Part shown: positions 53,237-64,000 of the stretch, one piece after another | Position numbering within the stretch: the stretch's first letter is position 1 | How the letters are laid out: every line of letters starts with the position of its first letter | Origin: Favolaschia claudopus | Taxonomy: Eukaryota; Basidiomycota; Agaricomycetes; Agaricales; Mycenaceae | Length of the DNA: 64,000 nucleotides | Assembly (NCBI GenBank): GCA_037176885.1 | Contig: JAWWNJ010000009.1 | Coordinates: 2,046,001-2,110,000 of the forward strand | Direction: 5' to 3' | The notes under the pieces: model-generated | The model's input: only the letters and a program-made list of their open reading frames with translations | What the model was told of the DNA's origin: nothing | The model's database searches: none | Made by a program: the position numbers and the translations under genes

Positions 53237-55515
53237 ATGGCGTCGATTGCCCACCAGTTCTCCTCATCTTCCATCCCTCTGTATACAAAGTCTCACATTC
53301 CCGCACTCTCGAGACTCGACGTTGAATATAGCATGTCTTCTCGCCCCGGCCGAGATGAAGACGAAGATATGCCACACCATGGCACCGAAATAAACGAAGA
53401 TACCAGCTCTGGCGCTAATGGTGTGCCTCTCCCGATGGAAGGCGAACCTGCTCCAAACCCTGTTGTTGTGAGCTATTTTCCGATGTTCAATTCTCGATTT
53501 GACCCTTTGTTAGCGACGTTGTGACGATGAGGAGGATCAGTGGAGGCCACAGAAACGCCAAGCAGTATCTGGGCCGGAGCAGGACGAGCTGGACAAAGTG
53601 AGCCTGACCTCCTATTTTACTAGACGACAACTGAAGGCTGGAGGCAGCTGCGCAAGGAAGCCCAATACCAAAAAGATTTGGCGGATTATTATCAACAACA
53701 AGGAATGGAAAAGCGGAAAGAGGCTCAAAGAGGCCGCGCCGAAGCTGAACGTTTAAGGGCTGAATTGGTCGCTCAAGAGAACCGCACAGTAGCTCAGGCC
53801 CAGCAATTCGTTGAGATGCAGGGGCAATTCCAGAAAGAACACACTGACCAGGTTTGAAGGATTCATCTATTCGCAAGTCATCTACTTACCTAGTCACCGT
53901 TTAGATCACCGTCTTGATGCATGAAATCCAAAAAAGCAACGAACAACGTAGTCAAGACATGGGGACTTTTCGACTATACCTCGAGAAACAGGTGAGCTTA
54001 CCTTCAAGTTTACCGAATTGCGAAAAAAAACAAACGAGGCATGGTTAGACCGCTACCACTCAAGCAATCGAAGAGGAGCTGAACCGCAGTCGGGCGCACA
54101 ACGCTGTTTTGGAAAAGACCCAGAACGACCTGCTTCAAGCGCGCCAGAGTGAGAAGGCGGAACTTGAAATGAAGGCCCAGCAATATCAGCGTTCCGCCGT
54201 GAGCTTTTTTCTTCGGCCGCTGCTAAAAAGGCTCATGTCGCACAGATCGAGAGGGAGAATGAAGCCGCAGCCCTTCGAGCGAAACTAGAAAACCAGGCTG
54301 CCGGTATGACTCCTCGAAGTCGAAGACGAAAGTTGGGCGCCATGGACTTGCATAACATTAGCAAAACAATTCCGACTCTCGATTTGGTTCCTGCTCCTAT
54401 TCCAGACGCTCCCGAGCCCGAGACCGCTCCGGAACTTATTAAAGCAGTACGACAGATGTGGGGCCCTCATACGACTATCCACGTCGAGAAGAGTAAGCCG
54501 CAGGCGCCATCGGATGCTGGAAAATGGCTGGTATGCGCGCTGCACTCGCCAGACTTGATTATGATTCTGACGGGGACATAGAAAGCGTTGAAAGCCGTGA
54601 GGGATAACAAGCATAACGTCGGAAAATACGCAGATTACATCTTCTGTGCACCGCCGCCGTCCGAAGAAGAAGTTCGCCAATGCGAACGTGGCGCTCTCGT
54701 ACCAGATGCTCACGACTACCGGTTCGATTTCTGCGACGGCTATCGCAAATCAAGATGGAACAAAATCATGGTGGAAAGGCTTTTGAACGCCGTAGAACAG
54801 GAGCTTGGCCAATCCGATTCTCCCCGAGAATGGCTCAGGGTCACACTCAACGAACAACTGAATAGGATTCGAGAGACTTGGTACTTGGCGCAGCCCAAGG
54901 GCAATGAGACGTTGGGTGAAGCGATAGCACGCTATAATCAACGGCACGAAGATGCACTCGAACGCGCTGGAAACAACTCGAGGATGGGGCGTGTGAGTGC
55001 AAATTTCCCAACTCCGCTAGTGTTACTAAAGAAACGCGAAGAAATTAAAGGACCGCGTCGTGTTTGTGAAGATGGTAATTGGCATCAAAGAGTCGACGAA
55101 AGCTAAAGACCTCGAATCCTGGAAGCGACTGTTGAAGATGCTCTTATACTTGGGGAATGCAGGGATGTCTTCGGAAGAAGTGGTCGAGGAAAGGGAAGCC
55201 AACGGGTACAAGACGTACTTTGTGGTCAAGGTCTGTGTGTGGCGAGCGGATGACGTGACAGAGTATCTGGAAATGGTGGACAGGGTGGCAGAGAAGGCGA
55301 AGGCGAAAGCAGGGCGTGGGGGGGCTCGGAAGACTGAACGCAAGCGACACTCCGCGGTGAGCACATCTCCCGCTCCCAAAGGGCTGCCGAAATGTCTCTA
55401 TAACGCCAAATGGTTGGAGGACGAGTCGAAGAAGAGTCCCGTCTTCTACGAGGATTTGGAGGTGTCGGAAGCGTCCTTCGCGTTACTGCAAAAGGCGGCT
55501 GAGATGGTGGCATAG
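53237..55515 (+). CDS. Coiled-coil orphan-family protein with GMSSEE C-terminal domain
   Basis: About eight exons keep frame. The N-terminus is disordered and acidic (RPGRDEDEDMPHHGTE), then a long coiled coil over several exons (GWRQLRKEAQYQKDLADYYQ, RGRAEAERLRAELVAQENR, AIEEELNRSRAHNAVLEK), then PDAPEPETAPELIKAVRQMW, a segment with FCAPPPSEEEVRQCERGA, DAHDYRFDFCDGYRKSRWNK, and a C-terminal domain LESWKRLLKMLLYLGNAG-MSSEEVVEER with VWRADDVTEYLEM. From memory this layout (SxEEVxxYE...WN...LGxxGMSSDE) is a much-expanded agaricomycete family of unknown function. Exon 1 could start instead at MSSRPGRDEDED (53332). The joint near 55050 is uncertain. Confidence 0.65.
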
Positions 55516-56070
55516 GTACAGGTGCAGGACTGGGAGCGTGGCGGTGGACTCAAATTACATATGTATGCGGAATGCGTTTATGCCAGTTTATATAAGTAAC
55601 TTGAACAACACGGACGATTCACGATTTTACGATTCACGATTTTATACAAGCTAAAGCTCGAGAAGTTGCGTGTAAGACACCCAACATATAATAAGTAATA
55701 ACCGCTCAGTGCTCACTGTACTCAAGCGAGCTTTAAGTGTGTCCGGTCGGCTGTAGTGGGATCCACGATCAGTGGCTGTACATGTGATGCGCACGGGCCA
55801 TCTTCGAGGTTTTCGAGTCCCAATCGGGTCCTCTCATCCTCTCCTCTCATTCACTCTTTTCTTGGTGTTTTACACCGATTCTTGAGTCTCCCCTGCCAAG
55901 CTTCATTTCCATAATCCAGTCTCCTTCCTTGGCGTTTGCATCAAGTCTCATATTTGTGGTGTCAGACTCGCTACACTTGGACGCGCCTTGGTGGTGTGTT
56001 ATGCTTCCATCCGGTACATTACAGTGCAACTAATCTTGCGTTCGAGCTTTATTGCTGTTTGATTTGCGAC
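55516..56070 (+). promoter_or_regulatory. Upstream region of the large orphan gene with two palindromes
   Basis: GCGTGTAAGACACC (55669) and GGTGTTTTACACC (55864), about 200 bp before the ATG at 56071: one in each orientation, as in the modules. Confidence 0.5.
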
Positions 56071-59000
56071 ATGGCCTTGTTCGATCTCCCTCCCACTTTC
56101 CCGGTTAGTTGCGAGCGACTGGGAAGAGATTTTTCTAACATATCAGCATCAGGCTTCGTCCACATTCACCGGGCACGTTCGGTTAGGTGATTCCATATTA
56201 GGGTCGTTAGATGGCGATCCGAAGCTCTTAATGAAACTACCGAGTCGCGAGATGGCGCCTACTATTGCTTTCAACGCTTGGGACGCCAATTTTGTCCAAA
56301 CAACGTGGATATCACCTGAAACGCCTTACTTCGTGTTTGTCCCACTCCACAATCCCTTTCATGGCCCCCTTTTTGAATGTTTGCGTACCCCTCGCGACGG
56401 ATTCCCTCTTATCACGGACGGGACAGGGTGGATGCTAGATCTTCCACTCCAAGAGTCATGGGGGAAATTGGAATCGGGGCTTCGACATCTGCTTCGCGCC
56501 ATGTATAAAGTGTTTGGAAGCAATCCATCTGTTGGAATGATTGATTTTCTGCCGCGTTACTTTGCTTGGCCCAAACGATTTGGGTATGCACAGACCTACC
56601 GTAACCGCGAGTCAGCAAAAATTGTTGCGGAGCGCACGCGCAACTCGTTTTTACCTCTCATGTCTACCATCACCATGATGTTCCTCATTTTTGAAGGACA
56701 AGGGTGGTCAAGTTGGCGTGATCGAGTTCTTGAGACTTCGGGTTTACACTCTGCGTGGTTCGCAGAAGTGGAGAGTTCCGCGGTCGGAGACCTTAAGCTT
56801 CCCAGAGTCGGAGGTATTCTCGATTTCTCGAATCCTGACGATAAGTCAAACTTTGCTCGTGATAGCGGACGACACAAGCTGGAGTGGCTTGTGAATCTCG
56901 TGTGTTCACTCAACCTCTCTATACCTCTATATTTCTACTGGGGCAAGATCACAAACGAGCCCGAATACTGCATGCCTTCGTACTTGCGCGACAAGTGTTT
57001 TTATCCTGATACAACCGAAATCAGTCATCTCAAGAGCCTGCCCGGCCAGGTGACTTACAGTCCGTGGTCTTGTAGTCGTGGCCCAGATTCGAGCGTAAGA
57101 ATTTGGCAGCCCGACCACAAGACTCACCCATCCAGTTTACCGACTACTCAGCGAATCGTCTCGGATTCCGCACCTCATCCCGCTTCTTTCACCGCCGACA
57201 CGATGCCCCAGCAACAGAATATCGCTCGCACGGAAGCTCCCGCACATACTTCGCATGCTTCTGCAGAGACGCAATCCTACCCCCAGCCAGAAAAGAATAG
57301 TGGCCAACTATACGGCGAGGACATACACCGTTTTCTCGCACGACAAAAAGCGCACAATGCGCAGATAGAAGCCAAAGAGAAGCCCAAATCAAAGCAGGAA
57401 CGCTTGCAACGGGAGGCGCACGCGGCGAAAGGGTCACCTCCCGGAAAGAAAGGAGCACGGGTGTTTGTCTGGGAGGCAGAGGATAACTACTTGATTCGCC
57501 GAGCCATTAACCGCGTCGACGCTGCCGATCGCTGGGACGAGTTCACGGACAACCAGCGGTTCTATAACTCGTTCCGCAATGAATGGGATTTATGCGCCGC
57601 TTTGGCCCCCAACGAAGAGCCTGAGGGCTATGATTCTGATGAGGATGACAGAGGCCCGGGCTTAGAAGCCCCTCTCCTTCCTGGTGTGCCCGACGATTTC
57701 ATGCCGGAAGAAGAAATTGGCGATCTGCCAACCGCCAGCGACATTCTGCGTCCTCGTACCCCAGAACAACGCCCTCACGCTGATCCCCGCACTCATCCTC
57801 AGCGCCAAGCTCTGCAGGACAGCCCTATTGGTCCGATTCCGGAGCGCGACGACGCGGAGTGCGGTGAAGTGGATGACGACTTTGAGCCCGGAGAAGTCGA
57901 CGACTGGACCCCGCCCTTGTATGACCCCTATCATGATATGTCAGTAATTCCCAGCATGCGGTTCGGTTTTACGAGCTCCGTATCTCCCCCGAATCACCCA
58001 AAGGCTTTCAACAATAAGCTTTGTCTCAAGACGCTCGGTGACGAACAATGGCCAGATCTGCAGAAAAGTCAATATAATGGACTACCCTCGTTTTTCGCTT
58101 ACTTGCAAGCTGCAAAATCCTTGAACGACCTTCCAGCCGACCTCCTAGATCTTCGGCAAGCGATCTCAGACATCTCCAATTTGTCCAATTGGGCTATTGC
58201 TGTCAGTCAAGAACGTCTGAATGGCGAACTATTCTACATTCTGAGACCAAAGGACCTCCACACCCGAGATCATGTCGATCATATTGTGCTGCTGAAGAGT
58301 GCCGCCGCAACGCTTCAGGTTTTGCGCATGGGATGGGGTCCAGATCCCGAGGACATCATCCTCAATTTGCTTTCCTACGGTATCGAGTTCCGAATTTGCG
58401 TTCGCCGTTGGGCATCGCCTCACCACCAGCCGTGGTGGATGGGTCGATATGGCCACCAACATACCGGTTTAGGCTATCGTCGAGTTGGTTACCGGCCCAC
58501 AGCACTTGACTATCAGAAATACGAGGAGCTCTGCAACGACTTTTTGTTGTCGCCTCGTGGTCGAGCTGCGTTGTTTGCTGGCGGGATTGTGGGGCGTCTG
58601 GCTAGGGAGTCCTTCGTCGTGGTCAAAGAGGCATGTCGTGGACCGAGCTCGGAAATTTCATACACTGGTCTGCAATTATGGGATGGGAAAAGCGCGACGT
58701 CTTACTGGGACGATGCTCTTACGGAAGAGGATGTTGATCTCATTTGCGGTGTCTATGAGATTGGGACGGGTGTGTATTCCGGCGAATTTAAATCATTGAT
58801 GCGTACTCATGTCAATTTAGGTCGATTCAGCAAGAGGACCGAGGAGATGCAGACCACAAAACTCTCCTGGTGGCCGAAACCTCTGGCGTTCAGTCACTCC
58901 GGATTGAATGTCGGCTGGTGGTCCCCAGACTGTGAGCATTGGTATCAGCAGCGCCTCGCCGTGATTCAAAGTGGAACAGCCAAACTTCATACGCAGGCGG

Positions 59001-59098
59001 AATGGAAGAACATTATCAGATATTATCAGAAGAGTCGGGAGATTGGAACAAAGAACGAGCTGGTCGCAGCTGAATTCCTTTCAGTGAACTTGACATGA
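56071..59098 (+). CDS. Large agaricomycete orphan-family protein (~994 aa)
   Basis: Exon 1 is MALFDLPPTFP (56071-56103). A 43-nt intron (GTTAGT...TATCAG) leads to HQASSTFTGHVRLGDSILGS, in frame with a 984-codon exon to 59098. Parts: an ordered N-terminal domain of about 300 residues (PYFVFVPLHNPFHGPLFECL, FLPRYFAWPKRFGYAQTYRN, FLPLMSTITMMFLIFEGQG); a disordered linker; a conserved mid-region (RVFVWEAEDNYLIRRAINRV, RFYNSFRNEWDLCAALAPNE); acidic repeats GEVDDDFEPGEVDD; and a C-terminal domain (GWGPDPEDIILNLLSYGIEF, SPRGRAALFAGGIVGRLARE). I recall this architecture from many agaricomycete genomes, often amplified, function unknown. No transposase or nuclease motif is visible. The frame is intact, so the gene is probably functional or recently so. 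Confidence 0.8.
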
Positions 59099-59179
59099 TG
59101 TAAAATTGTACGATAAACTACGCGATCTGTATATAAAACGTATCTGTAGCTATAGCCGAATAGAATTTCTAAAGACATC

Positions 59180-60700
59180 GCAACCTCGTGTAGCTAGTAA
59201 GACGCTCAGCCATCTACACCCTGCTGAAACCTGCTTAAGCAATGACTCAAGGAGTCCGAAGCCAAAAACGGGACATTACGTGATCTCCGCTGTCATCTTC
59301 TTTTGCGTCCGACGACCATCCTCTTGTAGGCGTTTTACGCCTGCGACAGTGTTCTGCTGGATCCTGAGTGCCTCGAGCCATCAAATAACTCACCGACGTA
59401 TACACTGGCGACTTCTATGCTACTCTCTGTCGCTGCGTGCACCTGGAGCCGCCAAACATCCAACTTCAATCTGGGTCCGTACTTCTCGACACAGTGGACA
59501 GCTAGAGTCCTCTTCGTTACTGTTTGGCATGCTCGGGGATGTAAACGTACTCTGGAATTCATCCTAGACCGACCGAGGCCCATGATTTGTCTTCCTCAGC
59601 TTTTCGTTGCTGACGCAGCTATTCATGAAGGCTAATTGCCCCTCCAATCTCCCGCAAGCCAGTCTGAATACCGAGTTTGCTACCGTAATGGGTACGTTTT
59701 GCGTCTGTTCGCCAATTATAGTGCTCATCTCATCTCATGCCAGCTCTCAAAACGCGATGGTGCGACATCCACGACGTTCGTACGCTCGAATATTTTTCTG
59801 CATCATGGCTTTCGCACATCTCAAGGCTACCGATCTGTCTCTCTGAGTGCAACAGTCGACTACAGTAGCATGCTCCCTGACGCCCATCGCCCATCTGGCG
59901 CCGCATCCTCCTTTCGTTTCCGTCTCCGTTTCCGCCATTGCTCCTCAATCTAATCCTCGGAGGACCATTCCCCTTCCTTCGAGCTATACTCTCACTCACT
60001 CTCGTGCTCCCCTTTTGCGCACAACACCTTCGCCAGACGAACTTTGCGCCTACCAGGCGCAGCACAGCCACAGCCACATCCAATCCTCGTTCTCGACCGT
60101 GGTCACAGATGGGGGTCAGCGGCGTCGGGAGGAGTTGGATGGATATTGCAAGCATTGACTCCCCCATTCCTATCGCGTTTCACTCCGTTTCTGTCTTGCA
60201 GGGTCGTTGGGAGCGTACATAGGCTCTTTTGGTGCGAGTTGGTGCAACAGAATTCCCCGGCTATCATCCCCACGTACTACTCTATCTCAATCCAGCAACA
60301 TTTAATCCGATATTATCGCCCTTGGCACTTCTTGCCCATTTTGTGGCCGATCACTTGTGGTCATCCGCCAAGCATCGTCTCATCGTCTTCAGTCGAAGAG
60401 GCGTCTGGATCCGCCAATCTTCCTCTGCGGCATCATTGAATTCCTACTTTCTATGAACCGCATGCTTCCCACTGTCTCTGATTCAGCCTGGACAAACCAT
60501 CCTTATATCTTCCATCTGGTCTGCCTTGACATGACTCGTTCCCAGCCGTGTTCGGGGGCTGGGTTTTGCCGGCTTGAGGGAAGCTGAAGAGACATAGTCG
60601 GCGCCAGCTTCCTCTGCTTCGTTGTTGTGCGCAAATCTGAAGGGCATACGTCGTCGGGAGGGTGTGCTTCATCCCGACCACGACCTAGATTCATTCAGAG
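59180..60700. repeat. First copy of a decayed ~1.8-kb direct duplication
   Basis: Shared markers: TACGTGATC...CCATCCTCTTGTAGGCGTTTTACGCC (matches 61012-61070), GTATACACTGGCGAC at about 59399 (61117) and CCCATCGCCCATCTGGCGCC at 59882 (61778). Many differences; no intact gene. Contains palindrome GGCGTTTTACGCC (59329). Confidence 0.55.
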
Positions 60701-60899
60701 GAGTTGACACCAGGTTTTTCATACTTCAAAGTAAGCAGTACCCTCATTTGTAGCATGACCTCAATACTAATGGCACTCACGGCAATGCTTCAGACTGCAG
60801 TCGATACTCTAGATATATCATTTTACTGAGTAATGTTAGGCTTGTACAAGAACTTGATGTAAATTTGCATGAAATGATACAAAAAATGGGATTGTGGTC

Positions 60900-62370
60900 A
60901 TTAGTGAATCCTGTAAGACGCTCAGAAGAACCTCCACTGCCTTAGAAACAGTGAGATTTAAATGAGCGGATGAGCGGATGCCCCGAAAAGGGAAAAAGTA
61001 AAAGAAGCTTACGTGATCCGCCGCCCGTCTCTTCTGTCGTCCGGTCATCCTCTTGTGGGTGTTTTACACCTGCAACCCGCTACTAGCTACGCATGGGCTT
61101 AAAAATTCACTGGTGTATACACTGGCGACCTACTTCCTCTATCCATCGGCTATATCGCTCAGATGAAAAGATAGACCAACATCTGGTGCTCCGTCGTCTT
61201 CCGAGTCTCCCAGTTATACGCCTTGCCGCAACTCCCTCAGCGGGTTCGAAATTGCCACCCTGTTTTCAAAGTCGTCTCAGCAACAATTTGGGTCAGTAGC
61301 TACTCAAAACATCAAATTCTCGCTTCTGATACCCAGTTCGGGAGTAGATTCCCCGCAAGTCTATTGTGGTTCTTCAATACTGCATTCGACCCAGCCATAG
61401 CCTATGAGCTGGTTAGTAAGAGCCAATGCAGCATACCAGTCAATATTATCATGTCGAAAAGGTCTTGCTGGAAACACCGAGGTCCGTGATGCCTCTTATC
61501 ACTAATTTCTTGACTTCTGACCCAGGTTTCATGCAGATGGAGGCTATAAACTCACTACGGATCTCTCGCCAGCTAGCATGATTATTGCTGAAATCTTCCG
61601 AGGTACGCGCTGTCTCTTCTCATCTCCTGTATGTGCTCATTTCATGCCAGCTTGTGAAAATCGATGATCTGGGTCTACGACTTCAACACTCTCCTCGTCT
61701 GGACCCATACGCGGGCTAGAGCACATATATCGGCTTGTTCAATTGCTTGGTGGTTCTGTGCACGACGCCTCAGACACCCATCGCCCATCTGGCGCCGCAT
61801 CGTCTCTTGTCGTCTTTTCAGAATTTCCCCCTCCCATTTTAGAAGCCCTCTCCCACAATGAACCGTACGATCTACTTCCCAATCTACGTCTCTTTCCCCT
61901 TTCGTTGCCCAAACCATCGTCGCCAAATGGTCTTCACCAGACCGCACAGCCACATCCGCTACCCTTACTGTCCTCATCCTCGACTGCGGTCGCAGCTGGA
62001 GCTTAGCAGCGCCAGGGCAAGTTGAATGGATACCGCAGGCCTCAGCACCCTACGTTTCATGATGTTTCATGTCAATTCAATCTGGCGTCGTCTCCGGGAA
62101 GGATCGGCTGTGTCTCACTCGCTGCACAAATCGGTTAAGACTCCCGTCTTGCGGCCGATTCACGGGCATTGGGATCTGCAAGGGCTTTCAAAATCTCGCA
62201 CTCGATTGGGAGTCAGCCTCCCCGACAGCAACATTACATTGTCGCAAGAAAAACAACCACAGAACGGGGTGAACTACATACAGACAACAATAGCAAGAGC
62301 AACAGCAAGGTATGATACCAGACAACAGAGCAAAAGTGTTCGAACTCCAAGCCTTCCAGATTCCCGATAC
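60900..62370. repeat. Second copy of the decayed ~1.8-kb direct duplication
   Basis: Same markers as the first copy, about 1.73 to 1.88 kb downstream, so the copies have gained or lost sequence. Contains palindrome GGTGTTTTACACC (61058). ORFs are short and broken. Confidence 0.55.
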
Positions 62371-62376
62371 CGCTCG

Positions 62377-62906
62377 TCACTTCGAATCTACTATCTTCCC
62401 GATGAGGCGCGTCACTTTGATCGCTTTCTCGACGCCTCCAATGCGCTCAACTTCGAATTCCTCGCGATGTTTGACGCGGCATGACTGGCATGCACACGGC
62501 TGCTTCCAGACGTCTGCGGTTTTCAAGAATCGGTGGAGAGCTCGTTCTGCAGCAGGCGTTCGAGAAAACACGAGAACAGAAGAAAATGAAAACGCACCGA
62601 GTTTTTTAGCATAACGTGTGGGAGTTTCGTGGACAAGCTTGATACGAGAACGGCGGCATTGGCGGCGCCATTCGCGAAGGCGGCGGCGCGAGTCGTTCGT
62701 CCTGCCCGCCTTCCACTCCACAGAGCCGTCGGGGCTGGTCTTCTTCAGCCAATAAACGACACCAGGGGCGTCAGAGGCGGACGGCGGGGCACGGATCGCG
62801 GCTTTGACACCGCGTCTTGAGTAGGTCGTTCGGTATCGGGACGACTGGTCTGGGGTCATTGCATAGAGTTCCTCTACAGATCTCAATGAGTTTTGAAGGA
62901 ATGGAG
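62377..62906 (-). CDS. T5orf172 / GIY-YIG-like protein
   Basis: Minus-strand ORF. Within it: SDAPGVVYWLKKTSPDGSVE, WKAGRTNDSRRRLREWRRQC (the VYW...KAGRTNDxxRRLxxW motif), then AERALHRFL with WKQPCACQSCRVKHREEFEV. This is the signature of the T5orf172 (MUG113-like) branch of the GIY-YIG superfamily, including the Cys pairs and HREEF near the end that many fungal members have. It is common and amplified in agaricomycetes; nuclease activity is unproven. The start may lie in an upstream exon: the frame is open to about 63015, and I used a conservative start at MKVNELTTPFLQ. Confidence 0.75.
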
Positions 62907-63015
62907 TGGTCAATTCATTCACCTTCATCGGATGAGAGCCTATCCATTGGGAAGAGGGGACGAACTGCAAGATGATCAAGAGCGGAGAAGAGACGACGAG
63001 TGGACAAGCGCCCAA

Positions 63016-64000
63016 TCGCGTTTGGGTTTATGGGTGTGTGTGCAGCGCGACGTGACAGGACACGACGCGATCAAGGGAGCGGCTTGGACTCTAAAATCAG
63101 GGAATATCGCTCAAAGTCTTCGAAGAACCCCGTTGCACGGCCCAGTTCTCTAAGCAAGAGATCGTCGGCTGCGGATCCAAATGAATGCAGCACTACGGAA
63201 GCGTCACCCACCAAGACGCCAGAAAGAACGAGCTCGTATTTGCTGCTGCAGCTGGGCTGAGCGGCAGCTCGGAATCTCAGACAAGGAATGAGCTAGCGCA
63301 ATCGAGTGGTCTGTTTACTGTAAAGCCAGGTCAATTTATCGTTTGTTTTCGTTGACATGTTTCTCAAAGCTGGCACATAGGAAACTGACGAATTTGTGCA
63401 CGCACCAACCGTAGCCACCCTTTGGACGATGCAGAGGTCTCCGATCTCTTCGTCGTACCCATTATCGTTACGAGATAGGTGTCTGAAACAATCCACAACG
63501 TGGCGAGCGACAGCTTCTCGGGGATTGGAATAGCAGTAGTCTTTCGCCGTCGAGAAGACAAGGGCAGGGAGGGTTGGTGCGGATGCAGGTGGGTATGCGA
63601 GTGTTAGTGGTTAGTCTGCTTGTGTTCTGCGTTTTTATTTACCTCGTTTTCGCTGTTTATACTTTCTTTGTGCATTTCGACGTCTGGCGCTCCTCTTCTG
63701 TTTCCTGTTTCATTTTGTACTCGCACCCCTGGTCCTACTTCCACTGCTTCTTCTACTCACTCTTCTTTCCTTCTCCCTCACCGCTAACCTCCCCTTTCCC
63801 CCTCCACAGACATTCCAGTAACCTCTATTCCTCCACCTCGTCAACGAGAAAGAGGCGGTGGCCGCTCGGCGGGATGGAGGTATGATACAGCTCCATCGCC
63901 GCCCCGAGACTCTCCCCCTCACATGTGCAGGCCGTGACCAAACGCTAAACGCAGGCGACGACGAGCGCTGCTTGATCACGATTGGCGGCACGATACCACC
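63016..64000. other. Right edge with no firmly recognised gene
   Basis: A minus-strand frame near 63300-63540 (REAVARHVVDCFRHL, GYDEEIGDLCIVQRVAT) could be an exon of a gene extending out of the window. A plus-strand Ser/Thr-rich ORF at 63000-63260 has no support. Confidence 0.25.

Noticed and set aside
1..64000. CRISPR arrays, bacterial operons, rRNA or tRNA genes
   Set aside because: No spaced direct repeats of CRISPR type and no recognisable RNA genes; repeated short motifs are palindromes at gene starts.

Overview
The window looks like nuclear DNA of a mushroom-forming basidiomycete (Agaricomycetes). Genes are cut by many GT-AG introns of about 45-60 nt. Several proteins belong to families I know only from repeat-rich agaricomycete genomes: a CxC2/KDZ transposase, WD40 proteins with a C-terminal membrane anchor, T5orf172 proteins, and large orphan families. 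There is no bacterial-style organisation and no CRISPR. I recognised no tRNA or rRNA.

Left edge (1-3498): an incomplete minus-strand cysteine-cluster gene, then a probable LTR that starts after a polypurine tract at about 2303.

Centre of interest (3499-25935): a 22.4-kb almost perfect palindrome made of two copies of one ~11.2-kb KDZ-class DNA transposon in inverted orientation around a 30-bp loop (14698-14727). Each copy carries the same six genes: a small basic coiled-coil protein, a Cauli_VI/RNase H1-N-like protein, the CxC2-KDZ transposase, a small basic protein, a tryptophan/glycine-rich protein and a large accessory protein. Subterminal ATTATAAT-type repeats sit at both ends. The only differences I found between the arms are five small indels in homopolymers or microsatellites, one of which frameshifts the transposase in the right arm. 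An imperfect 8-bp direct repeat (7/8) flanks the whole palindrome, as if it had inserted as one unit.

Right part (25.9-55 kb): a cluster of paralogous genes under related upstream modules. It holds six genes of a 'LPSGE/GEVxxMR' domain family (two of them double-domain, so eight domains), three short genes ending in the same hydrophobic C-terminus, two disordered paralogs, a WD40-TM gene, a CHK2-like pseudokinase and a coiled-coil gene. Most upstream regions carry short palindromes with core TGTNTTACA whose flanking arms change on both sides together; about 30 occur in the window. A 1.5-kb non-autonomous transposon rich in CTTAAGC lies at 32399-33902 beside a CPHG-motif gene.

Right end (55.5-64 kb): a ~994-residue orphan-family gene, a decayed ~1.8-kb direct duplication, a GIY-YIG/T5orf172 gene and little else that can be assigned.
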